64,000 nucleotides of DNA from JAHJDS01 sp964569795 (GCA_964569795.1 CAZMVB010000019.1:13870-77869); one strand, 5' to 3'. Counted from the stretch's first letter, positions 8,174 through 17,737 are shown. Made by a program: numbers and translations. Notes: a model not told the origin generated them from the letters alone.

Positions 8174-10428
8174 CCCGGCCGCGGACCCTGGTCGAGGTCG
8201 CCCTGCCCCTGCCGGTGGACGGCACCTTCACCTACCGGGTGCCGTCCGAACTGGCCCGTCTGGCCAGGGTCGGCGTCCGGGTCCTGGTCCCCTTGGGGCG
8301 TCGCCAACTGGTCGGCCTGGTGCTCGACACGCCGGCCGCCAGCCCGGTGGAACAGCTCCGGGACGTCCTGGACGTCCTGGACGACGAGCCCCTGTTCGGG
8401 CCGGACCTGAGCGATCTGCTCAAATTCGCCGCCCGTTACTACCAGGCCCCGATCGGTCTGGCCGCGGCCGGCGCGGTGCCGGGCGGCCTGGTGCCCAGGG
8501 CCGTGGCCGGGGATTTACGGCCGGACCCGCCCCGGATCAAGCGCCGGCCCGGCTGGCGGGTAAAGGCCCGGCCCGACCTTGCGCGGCAACGTGAAGGTCT
8601 GACCCTGCCCCCCCGGGCCGCCCTGATGGCCGATGTCCTGGCCCGCCAAGGCCAGGCCGACCTGGCCGAGTTTGCCGACCGCATCTCCCAGCCGCTGGCC
8701 GCGGCCCGGCGTCTCGAGGCCCTGGGCCTGGCCGACCTGGTCCCAATGGACACCCTGCTCGACCCCCTGGGCCGCCCCCTGACCGACTTCGAGCCGCCCG
8801 CAATCCTGACCCCGGACCAGCAAACGGCCTTCGAGGCCATCAGCGGCCGCCTGGGCCAGGGCGTGTTCGCCCCGTTCTTGCTGTACGGGGCCACGGGCAG
8901 CGGCAAGACCGAGGTCTATCTCCGGGCCGTGCAGGCCGCCCTGGACCTGGGCTTGACGGCCCTGGTCCTGGTCCCCGAGATCGCCCTGACCGTTCACCTG
9001 GAGGGGCTCTTCGCCGCCCGGTTCGGACCCGAGGTGGCCGTGCTCCACAGCGGCCTGACCGACCGGGGCCGCCTGGCCGCCTGGCGGGCGGCGGCCTCGG
9101 GACGGGTCAAGGTGGTCTTGGGGGCCAGGTCGGCGGTGTTCGCGCCCCTGCCGCGGCCGGCGGTCATCGTCGTGGACGAGGAGCACGACGAGGCCTACAA
9201 GCAGGAGGACCGGCTGCGCTATCAGGCCCGGGACCTGGCCCTGTACCGCGGCCGGCAGGCGGGCGCGGTGGTCATCCTGGGCAGCGCCACCCCGGCCGTG
9301 ACCACCTGGCACCTGGCTGAACAGGGCCGGGCGACGACCCTGACCCTGCCCCGGCGCATCCACGACCGGCCCCTGCCCGAGGTGAGCATCGTCGATCGCC
9401 GGGAACTCAAGGCCGACGCCGTCTTTTCCCCCGAGCTGCACCAGGCCCTGAGCGCCAACCTGGCCGCCGGCAAGCAGAGCGTCCTGTTTCTGGGCCGGCG
9501 GGGATTCGCCCCGGTCGTCTTTTGCGGGAGCTGCGGCCGGCCGGTGATGTGCCGCAACTGCAGCGTCAGCCTGACCCTGCACCAGCGGCGCCGGGTTTTA
9601 CTGTGCCACTACTGCAACCTGACCGCCCCGGCCCTGGGCCCGTGCCCCGAGTGCGGCGCCCTGGACCTCAAGCCCTGGGGCCTGGGGACCGAGCGCCTGG
9701 AACAGGTGGTGAGCGAGACGTTTCCCGAGGCCCGGACCATCCGCCTGGACAGCGACACCGCCCGCCGCCGGGGGTCCCTGCGCAGGATCCTGACCAAAAT
9801 CGCCGAGGGCGCGGTGGACGTCATCGTCGGCACCCAGATGATCACCAAGGGCCATCACTTCCCGGAAATAACCCTGGTCGGGATCGTGGACGCCGATCTG
9901 TCGCTCTGCTTCCCGGACTACCGGGCCGCCGAGCGGACCTTTGCCCTGCTGCACCAGGCCGCCGGCCGGGCCGGCCGAGGGGTCGATCCGGGCCGGGTCA
10001 TCGTCCAGACCAGGCTCCCGGATCACTACCTCTATGAAAAGCTGGCCGCGGGCGACTGGCCCGGGTTCGTCGCCCGGGAGATGGAATTCCGGCGGGAGCT
10101 GTTCTATCCTCCCTTTTCCCGGCTGACCAACTTCCTGGTCAGCGGCAACTCGGACCCCCGGGTCCGGGCCGCCGCGGGCCAGCTCCGCCGGATCCTGGAA
10201 CAGGAGGCCGCCCGGGCCGAGACCGCCGGCCGGATCGAGCTCCTGGGGCCGGCCCCGGCCCCCCTGCACCGCCTGGCCGGCAAGACCCGGTGGCAACTGC
10301 TCCTCAAGGCCGAGCGGATCGCTGACGCCGCCCGGCTCGGCCGCCGGGCCCGGGACCTGGCCCGGCAGGACCCGGCCTTCAAGGGGACCGCCTTGGCCGT
10401 GGACGTGGACCCGGCCTCGGTCCTTTAG
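8170..10428 (+). CDS. priA: Primosomal protein N' (replication restart helicase PriA)
   Basis: The 752-residue protein has the PriA layout: an N-terminal 3' DNA-binding domain (VEVALPLPVDGTFTYRVP), a DEAD-type helicase core with Walker A GATGSGKTEVYL (about 240-251) and DEEHDEAYKQ Walker B (about 336), then the zinc-binding insertion with paired cysteines (FCGSCGRPVMCRNC, CHYCNL, CPECG) from about residue 450. The second helicase lobe includes GTQMITKGHHFP and the QAAGRAGRG motif. PriA reloads the replicative helicase at stalled forks. Length matches the family. It is the last gene of a probable run from 5208. Confidence 0.96.
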   Translation: MTRPRTLVEVALPLPVDGTFTYRVPSELARLARVGVRVLVPLGRRQLVGLVLDTPAASPVEQLRDVLDVLDDEPLFGPDLSDLLKFAARYYQAPIGLAAAGAVPGGLVPRAVAGDLRPDPPRIKRRPGWRVKARPDLARQREGLTLPPRAALMADVLARQGQADLAEFADRISQPLAAARRLEALGLADLVPMDTLLDPLGRPLTDFEPPAILTPDQQTAFEAISGRLGQGVFAPFLLYGATGSGKTEVYLRAVQAALDLGLTALVLVPEIALTVHLEGLFAARFGPEVAVLHSGLTDRGRLAAWRAAASGRVKVVLGARSAVFAPLPRPAVIVVDEEHDEAYKQEDRLRYQARDLALYRGRQAGAVVILGSATPAVTTWHLAEQGRATTLTLPRRIHDRPLPEVSIVDRRELKADAVFSPELHQALSANLAAGKQSVLFLGRRGFAPVVFCGSCGRPVMCRNCSVSLTLHQRRRVLLCHYCNLTAPALGPCPECGALDLKPWGLGTERLEQVVSETFPEARTIRLDSDTARRRGSLRRILTKIAEGAVDVIVGTQMITKGHHFPEITLVGIVDADLSLCFPDYRAAERTFALLHQAAGRAGRGVDPGRVIVQTRLPDHYLYEKLAAGDWPGFVAREMEFRRELFYPPFSRLTNFLVSGNSDPRVRAAAGQLRRILEQEAARAETAGRIELLGPAPAPLHRLAGKTRWQLLLKAERIADAARLGRRARDLARQDPAFKGTALAVDVDPASVL

Positions 10429-10470
10429 CCCGCCTTGCTTTTTCCCATCAAATCTGTTCTATAAGGGGGC

Positions 10471-11172
10471 ATGGCGCGCCTGGGGCTCATCGCCGGGACG
10501 ATCATGTTCACGGCCGACCTCTTCGCCGGGGCCGAGACCCGAACGGCCCAGACCCCCTTTGGCCCGGCCCTGGTCCGGGTCAGCGACGACTGGGCCTACG
10601 TGCCCCGGCACGGTCTGGACGAAAACGATTACGTCCCGCCCCACCGGATCAACCATCCGGCCAACCTGTGGGCCCTGAAGGACCTGGGGGTGACCGAGGT
10701 CGTCTGCCTGGGATCGACCGGCTCGCTGTCAATCGACCTGACCCCGGGCGTCCTGGTGGTTCCCGACGATTTCATCTGCCTGGCGCCCCCGGCCACGGTG
10801 GTGACCGACCGGCCCGATCACGCCCTGCCCGGCTTCAGCGACCGCGTCCGCGGCAAGCTCCTGGAGGCCGCCCGGCGGGCCGGCGTGCCCGTTGGCGACG
10901 GCGGGGTGTACTTCCAGACCACCGGCCCCCGCCTCGAGACCAGGGCCGAGGTCCGCTTGCTGGCCCGATTCGCCCAGCTGGTGGGCATGACCGTCGCCTC
11001 CGAGGCCGGGGTCGCCTCGGAACTGGGGCTCGATCTGGCGGCCCTGTGCTCGGTGGACAATTTCGCCCACGGCGTGACCGATCACGAGCTTTCGGCCGAG
11101 ATCATCCGGGCCGAGGCCAAGAAGAGCGTCGCCGGTATCGGCCGAATTCTGGCCGCCTTTGCTCGGGATTGA
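10471..11172 (+). CDS. MTAP/PNP-family purine nucleoside phosphorylase
   Basis: A 233-residue member of the PNP/MTAP family. Key elements are the GSTGSLSIDLTPGVLVVPDDF segment (the family PG-D-vvpdDfid motif), TTGPRLETRAE, and MTVASEAGVASELGLDLAALCSVDNFAHG. These enzymes cleave the N-glycosidic bond of nucleosides such as 5'-methylthioadenosine or methylthioinosine with phosphate, feeding purine and methionine salvage. The N-terminal LGLIAGT phosphate loop is shorter than in many MTAPs. Exact substrate is not decided here. The start has AAGGGGG just upstream. Confidence 0.8.
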   Translation: MARLGLIAGTIMFTADLFAGAETRTAQTPFGPALVRVSDDWAYVPRHGLDENDYVPPHRINHPANLWALKDLGVTEVVCLGSTGSLSIDLTPGVLVVPDDFICLAPPATVVTDRPDHALPGFSDRVRGKLLEAARRAGVPVGDGGVYFQTTGPRLETRAEVRLLARFAQLVGMTVASEAGVASELGLDLAALCSVDNFAHGVTDHELSAEIIRAEAKKSVAGIGRILAAFARD

Positions 11173-11371
11173 CTGAAACCCCCACCGTGACTCCGTCGTT
11201 CATTCCTGAATTAAATATGGATACAGGTCCTGGTGACCGGGATAACTAATTGTACTGACTAATATTTTAAATAACGTGAAACAGACGTTTTACCCTCAAG
11301 TCCGCTCCCGCGAAGTCCGATGAGACATGTAGTTCCGGCCTGCACGCTCGGGCCGACGCACCCTGGACCGG

Positions 11372-11665
11372 ATGCAGACCTTGAGCCCAGACAAACCCCA
11401 ATGGCTCCTGAATTGCCCCTCGGACCGGGCCGAGGCGATCATGGCCGTGTCGCCTTACGTGCTGGTGGCCGGCCCGCCCGGCCGGGAGGGGGGACTGTCC
11501 TCCGAGGAACTGCTCGAACAGGGCCTGGTGGGACTCTACCGGACCACGGGCCGGAAGGAGGCCGCCACCCTGGCCGCAGGCCGCCGGGACTATCTGGACT
11601 CGGTCGATCGGGACGAACTGCTCAACACCGGCCGGGCCAGATTGATACTCAAGTCATTGTTTTGA
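11372..11665 (+). CDS. Hypothetical small protein
   Basis: A 97-residue frame whose amino-acid make-up (many Leu, Glu, Asp; ordinary Pro/Arg content) looks coding, unlike the Pro/Gly/Arg-rich frame overlapping it. It contains a stretch SSEELLEQGLVGLYRTTGRKEAA and ends ARLILKSLF. No family is recognised. It may start further downstream at the Met in AIMAVSPYVLV. It stands alone between two AT-richer intergenic stretches, and no convincing ribosome site is visible. Confidence 0.4.
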   Translation: MQTLSPDKPQWLLNCPSDRAEAIMAVSPYVLVAGPPGREGGLSSEELLEQGLVGLYRTTGRKEAATLAAGRRDYLDSVDRDELLNTGRARLILKSLF

Positions 11666-11738
11666 GATTAAGCGGGTTGCCCCCGATTATCCTGTAACAT
11701 TCGTGCATTATTAAAAAAATAGTCGTCAAGTACCGGCC

Positions 11739-12620
11739 TCAGGCCCCGCTCGGGCCGAAGTACGATCCGGGCCCCTTGGGGGTGGAGGAGGGCGGGGTGG
11801 TGATGGGGGGCGGCTTGACCGGGGCCGGGAAGGGCGAGGGGGAGGGGGCCGGCACGGTGTGAGGGGCGACCGTTGACGGCGGCGATGACATGGGCCGGGG
11901 AGGGATCGAGCCCGGCGGCGGGGGCGGGACAGTGGCCGAGGCCGGCCTGGTCGGGGCCGGGCCGCCGGGGGTGACCGACGAGGGCAGGGTGGCCGTCTCG
12001 GGGAATTTTTTCAAGATGATCCCCTCCGCGGGCACGGGCCCGTCCAGGGGGGCATTGGCCTCGGCCGCCAGTAGCGATTCCGCCTCAGACCCGTCGGTCA
12101 GCGAGCCCGGCCGCGGGATCAGGGCCACGGGCGGCTTCTTGCCGGGCTTGATCCGGTGAAAGAGCAGTTCGGTGAACTGCCTGACGCCCTCGACCTTGAA
12201 CGAGGCCGAGATCAGGTCCTTCTTGACGAACCGGACCGCCAGCTCGGGAGAGGGACGATGCCGGCCGGTGTACACCCGGAGACGGATGGTCTTCTTTTTC
12301 TCCTGGAGCACGGCCAGGGAGCCCTGGAGCAGGAGATAGCGGCCCTCGCCGACCTGGAGCCGGTTGCGGATGTTGTCCACCACCAGGATCGTTTTCCGCC
12401 GGTCTTGGGCCCGCCAGCGGCCGCCCAGCAGGACGTAGGGCATTTCGGCCTCGCTGATCCGGTTGGCCAGGTCGGCCACCTGGGCCCCGGTCAGGGCGAA
12501 GCTGACCGCCTGCCAGGCCACCAGGGCCGGTCCGGTGCAGCCCGCGGCCGAGGCCACGGCCAGGCCCAGGGCCGCCGCACCCAGGTGGCGGCCGAAATGA
12601 CGAATCCCTCGGGCGTTCAT
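11739..12620 (-). CDS. Predicted lipoprotein with proline-rich C-terminus
   Basis: A 293-residue product. The N-terminus has basic residues, a hydrophobic stretch (LGAAALGLAVASAAGC) and a plausible but imperfect lipobox with Cys28. A compact domain of about 150 residues follows, with strands such as YLLLQGSLAVLQEKKKTIRLRVY and a segment RFVKKDLISASFKVEGVRQFTELLFHRI. The last 90 residues are almost only Pro, Ser, Thr and Ala, a likely wall- or periplasm-spanning spacer. The start was set at the ATG preceded by AAGGCAG; an upstream extension lacks a ribosome site. The RND efflux pair diverges from it. Function unknown. Confidence 0.7.
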   Translation of the reverse strand: MNARGIRHFGRHLGAAALGLAVASAAGCTGPALVAWQAVSFALTGAQVADLANRISEAEMPYVLLGGRWRAQDRRKTILVVDNIRNRLQVGEGRYLLLQGSLAVLQEKKKTIRLRVYTGRHRPSPELAVRFVKKDLISASFKVEGVRQFTELLFHRIKPGKKPPVALIPRPGSLTDGSEAESLLAAEANAPLDGPVPAEGIILKKFPETATLPSSVTPGGPAPTRPASATVPPPPPGSIPPRPMSSPPSTVAPHTVPAPSPSPFPAPVKPPPITTPPSSTPKGPGSYFGPSGA

Positions 12621-12721
12621 GACTGCCTTGATTTCCCGAACCCCGGCGAAAGGCCATGGAAAAACGGCCGGTCCAATGGCGATCAGGGACCGTATTTTCC
12701 CCGGAGGTCTTGTGGCTCGAT

Positions 12722-12736
12722 TGTTATATAATAACA
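12722..12736. promoter_or_regulatory. Palindrome, candidate operator
   Basis: TGTTAT-ATA-ATAACA is a perfect 6+3+6 inverted repeat in the 221-base divergent region between the lipoprotein gene and the RND efflux pair. It is the size and symmetry of a repressor site. No repressor gene is adjacent. Confidence 0.4.
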
Positions 12737-12750
12737 CGTCGTACTCGGAC

Positions 12751-12765
12751 TAAACAAAGTGTTTA
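12751..12765. promoter_or_regulatory. Second palindrome upstream of efflux promoter
   Basis: TAAAC-AAAGT-GTTTA is a perfect 5+5+5 inverted repeat, nested inside a longer dyad (GTCGTA at 12738 and TACGAC at 12764). It sits immediately upstream of the proposed -35 element of the RND operon, where an activator or repressor could act. Confidence 0.4.
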
Positions 12766-12776
12766 CGACCAACTGG

Positions 12777-12806
12777 TTGACCAGGACCAGGGGAATGTGC
12801 TAAATT
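12777..12806 (+). promoter_or_regulatory. Predicted sigma-70 promoter of the RND efflux operon
   Basis: TTGACC (-35) and TAAATT (-10) are separated by 18 bases, and the start codon lies about 35 bases past the -10. The -35 matches 5 of 6 consensus bases and the -10 matches 4 of 6. Confidence 0.45.
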
Positions 12807-12841
12807 CCGCATTCCGACCTAATTTCCTGTCAGGTGGGGCG

Positions 12842-13930
12842 ATGACGCGTTCCGGACTGATCACGACCGTCACCGCGGGCCTGGTTCTGGGCCTGGCCGT
12901 CACCGCCTCGCCTCGGCCCGGCAAGCCGCGGCCCCGGCCGTCCGTCCGTCCGGTCGAGGTCTGGGCCGTCAAGCGGATCGACCTGGCCACGACCATCACC
13001 GTTCAGGGCCGGGCCGCCGCCTGGCGCGAGGCCAAGCTGGCCTGCGAGGTGGCCGGGGTCATCCAGAAATTCCATTACGACCGGGGCCAGCGGGTCCCTG
13101 ACCAGGCGGTCCTGGTCCAGTTGGATCCCGACAATTACCTCCGGCGACTGGCCGAGGCCCGGGCCAACCTGGCCAAGGCCCAGGCCACCGAGACCCACGC
13201 CCGCTTGAATTTTCACCGCCTGGACAGGCTGCTGCGCCGCCGGGTGACGGCCCGGTCCCAGTTGGATGAGAGCCGGGCCGCCTTCCTGCGGGCCAAGGCC
13301 GACGTCCGGCTGGCCCAGGTGGCCGTGGAGCAGGCCAAGTACAACCTGGACAAGACCCGGATCATCGCCCCCTTCGCCGGGGTGGTCCTCCGCCGCTACC
13401 GGGAGCCCGGGGAGATGGTCACCCCCGGGACGATCCTGATCCACCTGGCCGACTACCGGACCATCAAGCTCGAGGTCGGCCTGACCGAGGACCAGGTCGT
13501 CCAGGTCCGCCGCGGCCAGAAGGTGACGGTCACCTTCGGGGTGTTCAAGAACCGGACCTTTCCCGGCCGGGTGGACGTCATTGGCGTCTCGGCCGACGAG
13601 GACACCGGCATCTTTCCGATCCGGATCGAGGTCCCCAACCCGGAGCTGATCATCTATCCCGGGATGATCGCCCGGGCCCGCCTGGCCGGCCGGATCGTCC
13701 GGAACATCATTCTCGTCCCAGCCGAGGCGGTCATCGAGCAGTTCGGGGTGAGCTTCGTCTATATCGTCAACGGCGACCACGCGATCAAGACCCAGGTCAA
13801 GCTGGGGCCGGCCTTTGGCGAAAAAAGACAGATATTGAGCGGACTCAAGACCGGTGACCGGCTGGTGGTCGTCGGCCAGTCCCAGCTCCGGCCCAACCTC
13901 CGGGTCAAGATCAACCGCATCCACCAATAG
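12842..13930 (+). CDS. RND efflux periplasmic adaptor (HlyD/AcrA family)
   Basis: A 362-residue membrane fusion protein. It has an N-terminal export signal or anchor (LITTVTAGLVLGLAVTAS), then the biotinyl-lipoyl half-motif GRAAAWREAKLACEVAGVIQ, a long alpha-helical hairpin (about 100-160) rich in RLAEARANLAKAQA-type heptads, and the second lipoyl half with APFAGVVLRRYREPGEMVTPG, followed by the beta-barrel. It links the inner-membrane pump to an outer-membrane channel. AGGTGGGGCG precedes the ATG. The pump gene follows after 9 bases; no outer-membrane TolC-type gene is in the operon. Confidence 0.9.
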   Translation: MTRSGLITTVTAGLVLGLAVTASPRPGKPRPRPSVRPVEVWAVKRIDLATTITVQGRAAAWREAKLACEVAGVIQKFHYDRGQRVPDQAVLVQLDPDNYLRRLAEARANLAKAQATETHARLNFHRLDRLLRRRVTARSQLDESRAAFLRAKADVRLAQVAVEQAKYNLDKTRIIAPFAGVVLRRYREPGEMVTPGTILIHLADYRTIKLEVGLTEDQVVQVRRGQKVTVTFGVFKNRTFPGRVDVIGVSADEDTGIFPIRIEVPNPELIIYPGMIARARLAGRIVRNIILVPAEAVIEQFGVSFVYIVNGDHAIKTQVKLGPAFGEKRQILSGLKTGDRLVVVGQSQLRPNLRVKINRIHQ

Positions 13931-13939
13931 GCCACCCCC

Positions 13940-16900
13940 ATGCTGGCCCGGTTCTCGGTCAACAATCCGGTCTTCGTCAACCTGCTGCTGGTGGTGGCCA
14001 TCGCCCTGGGCCTGGTCTTCTACGCCACCACCCCCAAGGAGATCTTTCCCGCCGTCCCCCTGGACAAGGTCCTGATCACCACCATCTACAAGAACGTCGT
14101 CCCCGAGCGGATCGAGCAGGTCATCACCATCCCCATCGAGAACGCGGTCAAGGGCGTGGACGGCATCAAGAAGATCCAGTCCATCTCCAAGCAGGGCTAC
14201 TCGGTCATCATCCTGGACGTGGAGCCGGGGATGAACCTGAAACTGGTCGCCCAGGACGTCAAGAGCGCCATTGACCGGATGCCGGTCAAGCTCCCCCTGG
14301 ACGCCGAGGACCCGGTGGTGGTGGACCTGGAGACCCGGTTCAACGTCATCACCGTGTCCGTGGTCGGTTCGGTGCCCGAGCTGATCCTGCGCCGGGTGGC
14401 CGAGGACCTGTCCGACCGGATCGAGAGCCTCAAGGGGGTCAGCCAGGTCCTCAAGACCGGCTACCGGGACCGGGAGATCTGGATCGAGGTCAACCCCCAC
14501 AAGCTGTACGCCCTGGGTCTGGCCATCGACGACATCGTGGCCGTGGTCAAGCGGCGCAACGTCAACGTCCCGGCCGGCATCATCCGCGGCCGGCGCGAGG
14601 AGTTCTTCGTCCGGACCGACTCCGAGATCGAGACCCTGCGCCAGCTCCTGGACACGCCCATCAAGATGGACACCACCCGGACCGCCGTGCCCCTCCGGAG
14701 CGTGGCCACGGCCCGGTTCACCTTCGAGGAGGCCACCTCCTTCGGCCGGATCAACGGCCGCCGGGCCATCAACCTGACCGTCCAGAAGAAGATCCGGGGC
14801 GACACCATCAAGATCGCCGCCGCGGTCCGGAAGCTGGTGGCCGAATACCAGCGGCGGCTGCCCCCGGGCATCAAGCTCGAACTCAGCCGCGACACCTCGG
14901 TCTGGATCAAGACCCGACTCAAGACCATGTACACCAACGGTCTGTGGGGTTTCCTGTTCGTCTGCATCACCCTGTTCCTGTTTCTCTCCTGGCGCAGCGC
15001 CGTCTGGACCGCCCTGGGCATCCCCATCTCGTTCATGGGGGCCATCATCTTCATGCACGTGGCCGGGATGTCCATCAACATGCTGACCCTGTTCTCGCTG
15101 ATCCTGGTGCTGGGCATCATCGTCGATGACGCCATCATCATCTCCGAGAACGTCCACCGCCACCTGCTGATGGGCAAGTCCCCGAGGGACGCGGCCATCG
15201 AGGGGGCCCAAGAGGTGACCATGCCCGTGGTGGCGGCGGTGATGACCACCATCGCCGCCTTTGTGCCGATGCTGATGATGACCGGCATCATGGGCAAATT
15301 CATGGCGGTCATTCCCCAGGTGGTGACCTTCGCCCTGCTGGCCTCGCTGATCGAGGCCCTGATCATCCTTCCGTCCCACCTGGCCGATTTCAACAAGCCC
15401 ATCCCGCCCGAAAAGCGGATCAAGTCAGAGGGGAGGGTCCTGCCGTTCTTGAGGCGGCGCTATCGCCATGGGCTTCGGGTCGCCCTGCGCTTCCGGTACC
15501 TGTCCCTGGCGCTGGCCCTGGGGGTGGCCGGATTCATGGGCTGGCTGGCGGTCAAGAAGATCCCGTTCGTCCTGTTCGACGCCAAGGACATCAGCGCCTT
15601 CGTGATCAACGTCGAGACGCCGGTCGGGATGAAGCTGGACAAAACGGGCGAGGTGGTGGCCCGGATCGAGCGGATCGTCAAGAAACTGCCCCCCACGGAC
15701 GTCAATACCATCACCACCTACGTCGGGCGACAGATCGACTTCAAGACCGGGGCCTCCGATGACGGCTCCAACCTGGCCCAGGTCGTCGTCGAGACGACCC
15801 ACTTCGACACCCCCGGCCGCCGCAACGGCTACGTCGTCCTCGATGAGGTCCGGCGGCGCCTCAAGGGGCTGACCGGAATCAGCAACCTGGTCGTCCAGGA
15901 CGTCGGCCAGGGTCCGCCGGTGGGCTCGCCGGTCGAGGTCCGGGTCCGGGGAGACGACCTCAAGCTCCTCCAGCGGATCGCCGAGGAGGTCAAGACCTAT
16001 CTCCGGTCCCTGCCCGGGGTGGTGGACATCGCCGACGACTTCAACCCCGGCAAGCGGGAGATCATCGTCAAGCCCTTCCTGGAAAAGGCCCTCCGCCTGG
16101 GGATCAGCGCCGAGGCCATCGCCCTGGCCACCCGGACCTCGTTCGGCGGCCTCAAGGCCAGCGACATCCGCCGGGGCCGCGACGAGATCGACATCGTGGT
16201 CAAGCTGGCTCAGAAGTTCCGGGACAACCCGAGCTTCGTGGACCAGATCAGGATCAAGAACCAGCGCGGCAAGCTGGTCCCCTTCCGGGCCGTGGCCACC
16301 CGGGTCTTCGTCCGCGGCCTGGCCACGGTCAGGCGCTACGACCGCAAGCGGACCATCATCGTCACCGCCAACGTCAACAAGGCCGTCACCACCTCGAACC
16401 AGGTCAACCGGCTCCTCAAGGCCAGATTCGCCGGCCTCAGCCAGCGCCACCCGGGCTACGATCTGGTCTTCGGCGGCGAGCACGAGGAGCAGCAGGAATC
16501 GGTCCAGTCCCTGTTCGCCGCCTTCCTGGTGGCCGTGCTGCTGATGTACATCATCCTGGGGGCCCTGTTTCGGTCCTACAGCCAGCCGTTCGTGGTCCTG
16601 TTCGCCTTGCCCTTCGGGTTCATCGGCGTGGTCATCGGTCATCTGGCCATGGAAATCCCCTTCAGCCTGCTGTCGCTGTTGGGGCTGGTGGCCCTGTGCG
16701 GGGTGGTGGTCAACGACGCCCTGGTCCTGGTGGACTTTGTCAACTCGTCGCGGCGCCGCGGCGGGGGCCGGTGGCTGTCCATCATCCGGAGCGGGACCCT
16801 GAGGCTGCGGCCGATCATCCTGACCTCGGTGACGACCATGCTCGGCCTGGCCACCCTGATGTTCAAGACCACCGGCCAGGCCGGCTTCCTGGCCCCCATG

Positions 16901-17068
16901 GCCATCGCCCTGGTCTGGGGCCTGGGCTTCGCCACCATCCTGACCCTGTACCTGGTGCCCTGCGTCCTGGCCATCAACGACGACTTCCGGTTGATGTTCC
17001 ACCGGCTCAAGCGGCTGATCTTCCGCCGCGGTCCCGATGATCGCTCCTCGGACCAGGTCCTGGCTTGA
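13940..17068 (+). CDS. RND-family efflux permease (AcrB/HAE1-like)
   Basis: At 1042 residues this is full length for an RND pump. It has 12 predicted membrane helices in two halves, each followed by a large periplasmic loop. TM4 carries the proton-relay aspartates in LGIIVDDAIIISENVHRH (about 390-410), and the second half has the matching GVVVNDALVLVDFVN. The LPPGIKLEL-type and GEHEEQQES segments fit the pore domains. It is driven by proton influx and exports small molecules from the periplasm or membrane. Substrate is unknown. It forms an operon with the adaptor upstream. Confidence 0.93.
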   Translation: MLARFSVNNPVFVNLLLVVAIALGLVFYATTPKEIFPAVPLDKVLITTIYKNVVPERIEQVITIPIENAVKGVDGIKKIQSISKQGYSVIILDVEPGMNLKLVAQDVKSAIDRMPVKLPLDAEDPVVVDLETRFNVITVSVVGSVPELILRRVAEDLSDRIESLKGVSQVLKTGYRDREIWIEVNPHKLYALGLAIDDIVAVVKRRNVNVPAGIIRGRREEFFVRTDSEIETLRQLLDTPIKMDTTRTAVPLRSVATARFTFEEATSFGRINGRRAINLTVQKKIRGDTIKIAAAVRKLVAEYQRRLPPGIKLELSRDTSVWIKTRLKTMYTNGLWGFLFVCITLFLFLSWRSAVWTALGIPISFMGAIIFMHVAGMSINMLTLFSLILVLGIIVDDAIIISENVHRHLLMGKSPRDAAIEGAQEVTMPVVAAVMTTIAAFVPMLMMTGIMGKFMAVIPQVVTFALLASLIEALIILPSHLADFNKPIPPEKRIKSEGRVLPFLRRRYRHGLRVALRFRYLSLALALGVAGFMGWLAVKKIPFVLFDAKDISAFVINVETPVGMKLDKTGEVVARIERIVKKLPPTDVNTITTYVGRQIDFKTGASDDGSNLAQVVVETTHFDTPGRRNGYVVLDEVRRRLKGLTGISNLVVQDVGQGPPVGSPVEVRVRGDDLKLLQRIAEEVKTYLRSLPGVVDIADDFNPGKREIIVKPFLEKALRLGISAEAIALATRTSFGGLKASDIRRGRDEIDIVVKLAQKFRDNPSFVDQIRIKNQRGKLVPFRAVATRVFVRGLATVRRYDRKRTIIVTANVNKAVTTSNQVNRLLKARFAGLSQRHPGYDLVFGGEHEEQQESVQSLFAAFLVAVLLMYIILGALFRSYSQPFVVLFALPFGFIGVVIGHLAMEIPFSLLSLLGLVALCGVVVNDALVLVDFVNSSRRRGGGRWLSIIRSGTLRLRPIILTSVTTMLGLATLMFKTTGQAGFLAPMAIALVWGLGFATILTLYLVPCVLAINDDFRLMFHRLKRLIFRRGPDDRSSDQVLA

Positions 17069-17094
17069 CACCCGTTCCGGGATCGAAATAGAAT
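17065..17094 (+). promoter_or_regulatory. Predicted sigma-70 promoter for the ECF sigma/anti-sigma pair
   Basis: A perfect TTGACA and a TAGAAT are separated by 18 bases, 35 bases ahead of the sigma factor start. The -35 overlaps the stop codon of the RND pump gene. Confidence 0.6.
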
Positions 17095-17128
17095 ACGTTC
17101 AATATCCCCGCCGTCGCCGTGGAACGTC

Positions 17129-17737
17129 ATGATCCCCCCTTCAACAGAATCTCGGGAACCAAGCGACCTGGAACTGGTCCAAAGAAGTAAAGGCGGTGAC
17201 CGGCGCGCCTTCGGGGACCTGGTCGGCCGCCACCAGGACCAGGTCATGGGCGTCTGTTTCAGGATGCTTCGACAGCGGCAGGCCGCCGAGGACGCGGCCC
17301 AGGAAGTGTTTTTGAGGGCATTCAAGGCCATCGGCAAGTTCGACGGACGATCGGCCTTTTCCACCTGGCTGTATCGCATCGCCGTCAACTTCTGCCTGAC
17401 CCAGCGCGGCAAACGGGCCCGGACCGGGATCGAGACCAGCCTGGACGAGATGACGCCGCACCAGCAGCACGAGGTCGTCAGCCAGGCCGGCCAGTCCAAT
17501 ACCCGGCCCGACGTCGCCCTGGACCAAAAGACCCGGGCCCGCTGCGTCCAGGGCCACGTCGGCCGCCTGCCCCGGGAGTTTCAGGCGGCCCTGATCCTGG
17601 TCCACTACCAGGGCCTGGCCTACCAGGAGGCCTCACAGGTCCTGGGCCTGCCGGCCGGGACGGTCAAGTCCCGGGTCCACCGGGCCCTGGGCCGGCTCAA
17701 GGAGGATTTCGGCCGCTGTTGCCGGGAGGGCATATGA
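17129..17737 (+). CDS. ECF-type RNA polymerase sigma factor (RpoE-like)
   Basis: A 202-residue sigma-70 family protein with only regions 2 and 4. Region 2 reads FGDLVGRHQDQVMGVCFRML through AEDAAQEVFLRAFKAIGKF and STWLYRIAVNFCL. Region 4 reads LPREFQAALILVHYQGLAYQ followed by the helix-turn-helix LGLPAGTVKSRVHRALGRLK. Such factors direct RNA polymerase to envelope or redox stress promoters. The stop overlaps the start of the zinc-finger anti-sigma gene by 4 bases, which strongly supports a paired sigma/anti-sigma module. Confidence 0.93.
   Translation: MIPPSTESREPSDLELVQRSKGGDRRAFGDLVGRHQDQVMGVCFRMLRQRQAAEDAAQEVFLRAFKAIGKFDGRSAFSTWLYRIAVNFCLTQRGKRARTGIETSLDEMTPHQQHEVVSQAGQSNTRPDVALDQKTRARCVQGHVGRLPREFQAALILVHYQGLAYQEASQVLGLPAGTVKSRVHRALGRLKEDFGRCCREGI

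Noticed and set aside
11320..11697. Overlapping 125-residue frame
   Set aside because: Extremely Gly/Pro/Arg-rich, as expected for an off-frame reading in high-GC DNA; the 97-residue frame looks more like protein.
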